Positions 6,053 through 11,495 of a stretch of 11,495 nt of DNA are shown here, in pieces. This stretch comes from Bacteroidia bacterium (GTDB taxonomy: Bacteria > Bacteroidota > Bacteroidia > SpSt-205): the NCBI GenBank assembly GCA_025060275.1, contig JANXCJ010000058.1:1-11495 (forward strand), read 5' to 3'. A program made the position numbers and the translations under genes. Each line of letters opens with the position of its first letter. Position 1 is the first letter of the stretch. The notes beneath the pieces were generated by a model. That model saw only the letters and a list, made by a program, of their open reading frames with translations. It was not told the DNA's origin and did not search any database.

Positions 6053-8239
6053 GTGGCAAAAACATTACTCCTATGCTTACTGCTCCTTAGTGCTATCTGG
6101 GCTCAGGTACCCTGCGATACTCTATACGAAATTAGGGGTTATGCAGACTGGTTGAAAGGTGAAGTGGAGCTTCCTTCAGTGAAAGTAAGAGTCCCAATTG
6201 ACACCAGCGGGATGTTCCAGATAGGAGGGCTGTGTCCGGGAAAGTATCAACTAAGAGTATGGCACAGCGGACATGTAGTCATGGATACTTCGGTAAATGT
6301 ACCCTCAGAGGATTTTCTCTTTCTACAAGGTAGTAGCATTATTCACTCAGTGGTGATAGAAGCCTTTAGAGTACGGCATATTTACACAGAATCTCTAACA
6401 CGACTAAGCTGTCCAGAAGCTAGTATAGCTAAGTGTTTAGAGCATCTGCCAGGTATATTCCTAAGTCAAGCAGGGCCCCTGATACAAAAACCTATCTTAG
6501 AGGGCTTGCGAGGTACTCGTGTCGCTTACTGGCAAGCAGGGGTGCCACTGGGCTCTCAGCAGTGGGGGGAAGAACACGCACCTGAGATAGATCCCCTCAG
6601 CACCGAAGAGATAGAAGTGCATTTAGGACCTTCGCCTGTCCTACATGGCACGGAAGCAGTAGGAGGGACTATTGTCTGTCCTATGCCGCCTTTGTGTTGC
6701 CTTTCTCCCATTGAGGGGCGCTTTTTATGTAGTGGCTTGTATAATGGAAGGGGAGGGGTAATAGGGGCTCGTATTCAGGGCACTTATAAAGATTGGGGTT
6801 ATCGCTTACAAGGCACTTTCCAGAAAATAGGTACCTTGCAAACTCCTTCCTATTTCCTCACAGGTACAGGAAGCCAACAGCTCCATGGGAGTGCTGCCTT
6901 TCAGCGACTATGGAGAAGGTGGCAATTAGGCTTATTCTATGCTCAGTATAATGCCAGTGTAGGAATATTTCAAGGCATGCAAGTAGGCAATCTAAGCGAC
7001 CTCCAAAGAGCCTTTTCTGCTGATATGCCTGCTGTCTCCTCTGAGTTCTCTCATCGTCTCAGCCCTCCTTTCCAGCGTATAACACACGAGCTGACGATGC
7101 TTCACATTTCCTATCTCTTACCTAACGAAAATTTTCTAAAACTCACCATAGGACGCCAGTATAATCGCAGGCAAGAGCATGATGTAGTGGGTATCTATTC
7201 TGTTTATGGGATAGCTCTGGACCTTCAGCTCACCACACATTATATCTCCCTCGGCTACGAGACTCACAAACTAAAAACAGCCCTTTTTACGCAGATTCAG
7301 AGAAACTATTCCCAATATGCCTACTTCATTCCTTCTTACCGAAGGTATCAGGTAGGAGGATATGCTTTTTACAGCTGGAGAGGGTGGGAGGCAGGCGTAA
7401 GGTTAGAACCGCTCTTATACGACTTCTACAGAGGCGTTTTGAGCAAAGAAGGTCTATACCAGCCTTCAAAAAAGCATCGTTTTCCTGCAATGGGAGCAGA
7501 GCTGAATAGATATTGGAAACTTGCTATGAACTTCTCCATTCTAAGAGCTCAATTAGCCTTCCTTACTCGTGCGCCAAATCCTGCCGAGCTATATGCATAT
7601 GGCTATCACCAAGCTAGAGGGGCATTTGAAATAGGGGCTAACCAGCTTTCTACTGAGCCTACGTTATGCCTTAGGAGCGTTTATCAGGCTGCTTCTGGGG
7701 AAATAATGTTGAGTGGCTATTACAGCTGGGCTTTCATATGGCAGCGATTAGGAGAGCCAATACTTTCACTGCGCGGTGCTTCTCTAAACCTTTTTTACGA
7801 GCAAGGACCTGCCTTGTGGTTTAGTATAGGGGCAAGAAAAAGTTACAAACTAAGTCTGAGAGCCGAGCTGGAAATCAAAGGAAGCTATGTATGGGGAAGC
7901 TGTAAAAGAGATGAGTGGCAGCCCCTGCCCCTCCTACCGCCTCTTCTTCTCTCACCTACCTTGAGATGGAAGGGCCAAACATGGCAAATAAACTTCTCCT
8001 GGCAGCATCACTTTAGGCAATTCCGCTATTCTACTGACACAGAGTATTTTCCTCCTCCAGCGGGTTATGGGCTTCTTTCTGCCGACTTACGCTATACGAA
8101 AGGGAGCTGGGTACTAATGCTGAGCGGAGAAAATCTCCTCAATCGGGCTTATCGAGCTTACCCAGACCTTTTGCGCTTTTATGCCCACCAAATCGGTAGG
8201 CAGATTAGACTGACTGTGGAATACTCTTTTAGAAGGTAG
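6053..8239 (+). CDS. TonB-dependent outer-membrane receptor, substrate unknown
   Basis: A 728-residue outer-membrane receptor expected to import a bound ligand using energy passed from the inner membrane by TonB. Seen: a short signal peptide (KTLLLCLLLLSAIWAQ, cleavage near residue 18), a carboxypeptidase-regulatory-like beta-sandwich at about 24-90, and a plug domain at about 110-210 with LPGIFLSQ, the ILEGLRGTRV segment and SPVLHGTEAVGGTIV. The remaining ~500 residues are rich in alternating aromatic beta-strands forming the barrel, ending in SGENLLNRAYRAYPD and a GRQIRLTVEYSF terminal strand followed by RR. The GTG start follows a promoter box by 7 nt and opens the signal peptide directly. 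The N-terminal 226 residues hold eight cysteines outside the signal peptide, which is unusual for this family. No substrate-binding lipoprotein or transporter lies beside it, so iron-siderophore, vitamin or glycan cannot be chosen. Confidence 0.9.
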   Translation: MAKTLLLCLLLLSAIWAQVPCDTLYEIRGYADWLKGEVELPSVKVRVPIDTSGMFQIGGLCPGKYQLRVWHSGHVVMDTSVNVPSEDFLFLQGSSIIHSVVIEAFRVRHIYTESLTRLSCPEASIAKCLEHLPGIFLSQAGPLIQKPILEGLRGTRVAYWQAGVPLGSQQWGEEHAPEIDPLSTEEIEVHLGPSPVLHGTEAVGGTIVCPMPPLCCLSPIEGRFLCSGLYNGRGGVIGARIQGTYKDWGYRLQGTFQKIGTLQTPSYFLTGTGSQQLHGSAAFQRLWRRWQLGLFYAQYNASVGIFQGMQVGNLSDLQRAFSADMPAVSSEFSHRLSPPFQRITHELTMLHISYLLPNENFLKLTIGRQYNRRQEHDVVGIYSVYGIALDLQLTTHYISLGYETHKLKTALFTQIQRNYSQYAYFIPSYRRYQVGGYAFYSWRGWEAGVRLEPLLYDFYRGVLSKEGLYQPSKKHRFPAMGAELNRYWKLAMNFSILRAQLAFLTRAPNPAELYAYGYHQARGAFEIGANQLSTEPTLCLRSVYQAASGEIMLSGYYSWAFIWQRLGEPILSLRGASLNLFYEQGPALWFSIGARKSYKLSLRAELEIKGSYVWGSCKRDEWQPLPLLPPLLLSPTLRWKGQTWQINFSWQHHFRQFRYSTDTEYFPPPAGYGLLSADLRYTKGSWVLMLSGENLLNRAYRAYPDLLRFYAHQIGRQIRLTVEYSFRR

Positions 8240-8260
8240 TTCTAACGAAAAAGTCCCTTC

Positions 8261-8268
8261 TATATTTG
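8261..8268 (+). promoter_or_regulatory. Promoter -7 box (TAnnTTTG) of the lepB-purL unit
   Basis: TATATTTG is followed by CAAGG and the GTG start of lepB at 8274. This makes lepB the first gene of its own unit even though only 34 nt separate it from the receptor gene. No -33 TTG is evident. A 7-bp inverted repeat (8230-8236 with 8256-8262) overlaps the first two bases of the box; its significance is doubtful. Confidence 0.65.
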
Positions 8269-8273
8269 CAAGG

Positions 8274-9386
8274 GTGAAAAATGATTCCGAGAGAAAGGCT
8301 CGACGCCGCCGATGGTGGCGTGAGCTTCTCATCGCTTTAGGCATAATACTTTTTCTACGCACGTTCATCGTAGAAGCCTTCCTTATACCTACTAGCTCCA
8401 TGGAGCGCACCCTCATGGCATGGGATTTAGTCTTTGTCAGTAAGTTACATTATGGCCCTCGCCTTCCTATGATTCCCCTCGCTATTCCCTTCATTCACAA
8501 TCACATACCCTTTACAGGCATTCCCTCTTACTTAGACTGGATTGTACTGCCCTATGTCAGAATCCCAGGATTTAAGCCTATCCAGCGCAACGATATAATT
8601 GTATTTAACTATCCCGCCGACGATATTATGCCCAATACACCCGAACTGGGACCCGTTTACGTACCCAGTGTAAAAGAGAACTATGTCAAACGCTGTGTGG
8701 GTATTCCAGGAGATACAATTGAAATCAAGTGGGGTAACCTTTTTGTAAATGGACAACTATCTTACCATCCCCGCTATATTCAGGAACGATATAAAGCCAT
8801 AACAAAACCTGGTGAGCATCTCCCCTATCGGACTCTCAAGCGTTTTGGTCTGCGTCCCCCAGGGAGCTCTAATGCAAACTGGATAATTCAGGATGAACGA
8901 ACCTACATTCTGTACCTACCTCGCGAGGAGGCAAAGGCATTCAGAGAAGCATTAGCTTCCATTTTAGATACTTTCTATCGGCAGGTAGACTCAGCAGGAA
9001 CTTACCTACCTCAGATGTATCCGCAGGATAGTAGCTTCCGCTGGAATTTAGATAACTGGGGCCCTTACTACCTTCCCCGTAAGGGCGACCGCATCTCTCT
9101 AAATGCCTATACCCTGAAACTCTACAGGCGCCTCATAGAAGCATACGAAGGCCACACAGTAGAAGTAGCTGGAGGACAAATCTATATAGATGGTCGACCG
9201 CAGACTACCTACACCTTTGAGCAGAACTATTACTTCGCCATGGGAGACAACCGATATAATTCGTTGGATGGACGCTTCTGGGGACCTGTGCCAGAAGATC
9301 ACATCGTAGGCAAGCCTATCTTCGTCCTTCTATCCATAGAAAACTGGAAACCAAGATGGGATCGGTTTCTACGAGCCGTTCAATAG
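8274..9386 (+). CDS. lepB: Signal peptidase I
   Basis: A 370-residue S26-family signal peptidase that removes signal peptides from exported proteins at the outer face of the cytoplasmic membrane. Seen: a basic N-terminus (RKARRRRWW), one transmembrane helix at about 17-35, box B IPTSSMERTL with catalytic Ser42, and box D NYVKRCVGIPGDTI with general-base Lys139. Box E, FAMGDNRYNSLDGRFWGPVP, lies about 175 residues later. The long insertion between boxes D and E is typical of Bacteroidota enzymes and explains the length relative to shorter homologues. The protein starts at GTG 8274, five bases after a promoter box; a nearby ATG at 8280 is out of frame. Its end overlaps purL by 31 nt. Confidence 0.95.
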   Translation: MKNDSERKARRRRWWRELLIALGIILFLRTFIVEAFLIPTSSMERTLMAWDLVFVSKLHYGPRLPMIPLAIPFIHNHIPFTGIPSYLDWIVLPYVRIPGFKPIQRNDIIVFNYPADDIMPNTPELGPVYVPSVKENYVKRCVGIPGDTIEIKWGNLFVNGQLSYHPRYIQERYKAITKPGEHLPYRTLKRFGLRPPGSSNANWIIQDERTYILYLPREEAKAFREALASILDTFYRQVDSAGTYLPQMYPQDSSFRWNLDNWGPYYLPRKGDRISLNAYTLKLYRRLIEAYEGHTVEVAGGQIYIDGRPQTTYTFEQNYYFAMGDNRYNSLDGRFWGPVPEDHIVGKPIFVLLSIENWKPRWDRFLRAVQ

Positions 9387-11495
9387 CTGAGATAGCAGGG
9401 TTATCTGAATGGGAATATGAACGAATCCTGAGTCTATTGGGCAGAGAGCCTACAGAAGTTGAGGTATGGCTTTTTGCAGCCCTATGGAGTGAGCACTGCA
9501 GTTACAAAAGCTCTCTGATCCATCTCCGGAAGCTCCCCCGAGAGGGTAAGCACACTCTACGAAAAGCAGGTGAGGAAAATGCTGGTCTCATAGACATCGG
9601 GCACGGCTGGGCTATTGCATTCAAGGTTGAGTCACACAATCATCCGAGCGCCGTAGCTCCCTATCATGGAGCAGCTACGGGAGTCGGCGGCATTCATAGA
9701 GACATTATGGCAGTAGGGGCACGACCTATAGCTGCCCTCAACTCTCTCCATTTCGGGCTGCCCGTAGAAGCCTCTACCTACCGAATCATAGAAGGGGTAG
9801 TAAGAGGAATTGGAGATTACGGAAATGCTTTTGGAGTACCTACTATCGGGGGAGAAACTTACTTCGCCCCAGAATATCAGGGGAAGCCTATTATCAACGC
9901 CCTTAGTTTAGGTCTGGTAAGAGTAGATAAAATCATAAGCGCCAAAGCAAAAGGGGTAGGGAATAAAGTTCTGTATTTAGGTGCAAATACAGGTCCTGAC
10001 GGTATAGGGGGTGCTGCCTTTGCTTCAAGCGTACTGGAAGAAGAGAGCCGAGCCAACCTCCCAGCCATTCAGGTAGGAAGCCCTTTCCGAGAGAAGCTCC
10101 TCATGGAAGCATTAGAAGAAATGCAAGCTGAAGAATGTATTGTAGCCATGCAAGACATGGGAGCTGCTGGCTTAGCTAGCTCTACCGCAGAAATGGCTGC
10201 CAAAGGGCGAGTTGGTATGCGTGTAATTTTGGACAAGGTACCCTTGAGAGGAGGACTTTCCCAGCCCCACGAAATCCTTCTGTCCGAGTCTCAGGAAAGA
10301 ATGCTTCTTATCGTGCCCCCAGAAAAAGCCGCCCGGGTCATGTCAATCGCCCAAAAGTGGGAGCTTCACTGTGAGGAGATTGGGGAAATCACTGACGATG
10401 GTATTTTAGAATACTGGTGGAAAGGAAAAAAAGTGGCTTCCCTATCACCACTATTCTTACTAGCAGGAGAAGGAGCCCCTACTTATGACTGGCCTCGCTA
10501 TCCCCCTGCTTACCTTGCAGAGCTGAAAAAGTTCAGGGAGTCAGATATACCAGATATTACTACGGAGAAGGGTTTCCGACTAGTTCTTCATCAGCTCCTT
10601 CAGCATCCCAATCTATGCGATAAACGGTGGATTTATGAGCAGTATGACCGCATGGTCGGTGCATGCACGATGGGTACAGCGGGAGATATCTCCTATGCGG
10701 TGCCCTTACTTCGCTTGAATTTTGGAGACAAAGCTTTGGCACTGACCTTAGATTGTAACCCTTGGTGGGTAGAGGCTAACCCCCGCGTAGGCACCGCTTT
10801 AGCCGTAGCAGAAGCGGCTCGTCAAGTAGCCTGCACAGGTGCCATGCCTTTAGGTGTGACCAACTGCCTCAACTTTGGAAGCCCCCAAGACCCTCCTACC
10901 TACTGGCAATTTGTAGAGTCTATAGAAGGACTTCAAGAAGCCTGTGAGACATTGGAGCTACCAATAACAGGAGGAAACGTGAGCTTTTACAATCAAGATG
11001 AGAGGGGAGCTATTTTGCCTACCCCCGTGATAGGAGTAGTAGGAATCTTAGATAGAGCTTTAGAAAGAGCTGTACCCATGGCTTTACCCTCCCGGAAAGC
11101 TCTTATTTACCTTATCGGTGATCGAGTAGCGCTCTTCTCCCCTTCTCTGGGGAGTAGTCACTATCTCCGAGATGTAGTGGGCGTGCGGTATTCCCCTCCA
11201 CCCTACCTCTCCCTTGCTGCAGAGAAGGCTCTCATCAACCTAATGCCGCAACTAGCCTCAAAGGGAATGTTATTAGCCGCACAGGACGTGTCAGACGGGG
11301 GACTGCTCTTGGCTCTATTAGAGATGGCATTTGCGGGGAAGAGTGGACTCCAGCTAAGGCAACCCCCTAATGTACGCACAGATGCCTTCTGGTTCGGCGA
11401 AGATGGAGGGAGGATAATAGTCGCCGTCAGCGAGCAGTTTGCTAAATCATTAGAAGAAGAAGTGATAAAGGCGGGCTTAGCCTTTTACCGGCTTG
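9356..11495 (+). CDS. purL: Phosphoribosylformylglycinamidine synthase subunit PurL, C-terminus cut by the window edge
   Basis: The reading frame is open from the ATG at 9356 to the last base (713 codons). This is the small PurL of purine biosynthesis, which uses ATP and ammonia to convert FGAR to FGAM and normally works with PurQ (glutaminase) and PurS, neither in the window. Seen: LSEWEYERILSLLGREP (16-32), catalytic-region WSEHCSYKSS with His47, VESHNHPSA (91-99), GAATGVGGIHRDI, MQDMGAAGLASS in the first half, and GGNVSFYNQ plus AQDVSDGGLLLALLEMA in the second AIRS-like half. Family members of this type are about 740 aa, so perhaps 30 residues are missing. The ATG lies inside the end of lepB in another frame and no other plausible start is seen. 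No promoter box or Shine-Dalgarno sequence precedes it, so it is probably co-transcribed with lepB. Confidence 0.96.
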   Translation, partial: MGSVSTSRSIAEIAGLSEWEYERILSLLGREPTEVEVWLFAALWSEHCSYKSSLIHLRKLPREGKHTLRKAGEENAGLIDIGHGWAIAFKVESHNHPSAVAPYHGAATGVGGIHRDIMAVGARPIAALNSLHFGLPVEASTYRIIEGVVRGIGDYGNAFGVPTIGGETYFAPEYQGKPIINALSLGLVRVDKIISAKAKGVGNKVLYLGANTGPDGIGGAAFASSVLEEESRANLPAIQVGSPFREKLLMEALEEMQAEECIVAMQDMGAAGLASSTAEMAAKGRVGMRVILDKVPLRGGLSQPHEILLSESQERMLLIVPPEKAARVMSIAQKWELHCEEIGEITDDGILEYWWKGKKVASLSPLFLLAGEGAPTYDWPRYPPAYLAELKKFRESDIPDITTEKGFRLVLHQLLQHPNLCDKRWIYEQYDRMVGACTMGTAGDISYAVPLLRLNFGDKALALTLDCNPWWVEANPRVGTALAVAEAARQVACTGAMPLGVTNCLNFGSPQDPPTYWQFVESIEGLQEACETLELPITGGNVSFYNQDERGAILPTPVIGVVGILDRALERAVPMALPSRKALIYLIGDRVALFSPSLGSSHYLRDVVGVRYSPPPYLSLAAEKALINLMPQLASKGMLLAAQDVSDGGLLLALLEMAFAGKSGLQLRQPPNVRTDAFWFGEDGGRIIVAVSEQFAKSLEEEVIKAGLAFYRL

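Noticed and set aside
8230..8262. Inverted repeat TAGAAGG...CCTTCTA between the receptor gene and lepB
   Set aside because: A 7-bp, AT-rich stem with a 19-nt loop and no T-tract after it. It overlaps the lepB promoter box and may be chance, so it is not called as a terminator or operator.
1..11495. A defence system, mobile element, CRISPR array or biosynthetic cluster as the main novelty
   Set aside because: No transposase, integrase, repeat array, toxin-antitoxin pair or phage gene is seen; most genes are housekeeping families.

Overview
The window looks like a chromosomal segment of a member of the Bacteroidota or a close relative. Three things point there: a TonB-dependent outer-membrane receptor with an N-terminal carboxypeptidase-regulatory-like domain, a long (370 aa) type I signal peptidase of the kind usual in that phylum, and repeated copies of the Bacteroidota -7 promoter element TAnnTTTG. 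It is gene-dense. Nine genes cover almost all of it and there is no non-coding stretch longer than about 100 bases. I see no RNA gene, mobile element, CRISPR array or prophage.

Layout. Positions 1-3136 are on the minus strand and read right to left: a membrane-anchored stand-alone response-regulator receiver protein, a secreted TPR protein whose gene overlaps it by 64 nt, a GT2 polyprenyl-phosphate-type glycosyltransferase with its own promoter, and the N-terminal 162 codons of an asparagine-synthase-type amidotransferase 4 nt downstream. Divergent from this block, topA (DNA topoisomerase I) runs rightward from 3195 to 5561. It converges on gcvH (glycine cleavage H protein, minus, 5577-5957). 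A 95-nt divergent gap separates gcvH from the TonB-dependent receptor (6053-8239). This is followed by lepB (8274-9386) and purL (9356 to the window end, missing a short C-terminal piece).

The most notable signal is shared by the genes rather than lying in any one of them. Six of the nine have a perfect TAnnTTTG box ending only 4 to 7 nt before the start codon (three ATG, three GTG). Because this element normally sits about 3-10 nt before the transcription start, the transcripts should begin at or almost at the start codon, which means leaderless mRNAs. The three genes without such a box (the TPR gene, asnB and purL) are those overlapping or directly abutting the gene upstream, so they look co-transcribed. 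The boxes also settle start codons: they favour GTG at 3136 for the receiver protein and ATG at 5957 for gcvH.

Most genes are housekeeping (topA, gcvH, lepB, purL). The less ordinary part is the left block, which combines a tail-anchored receiver domain, a periplasmic or secreted TPR protein, and a glycosyltransferase/amidotransferase pair that may act on a cell-surface glycan or lipid carrier. That functional link is inference only.
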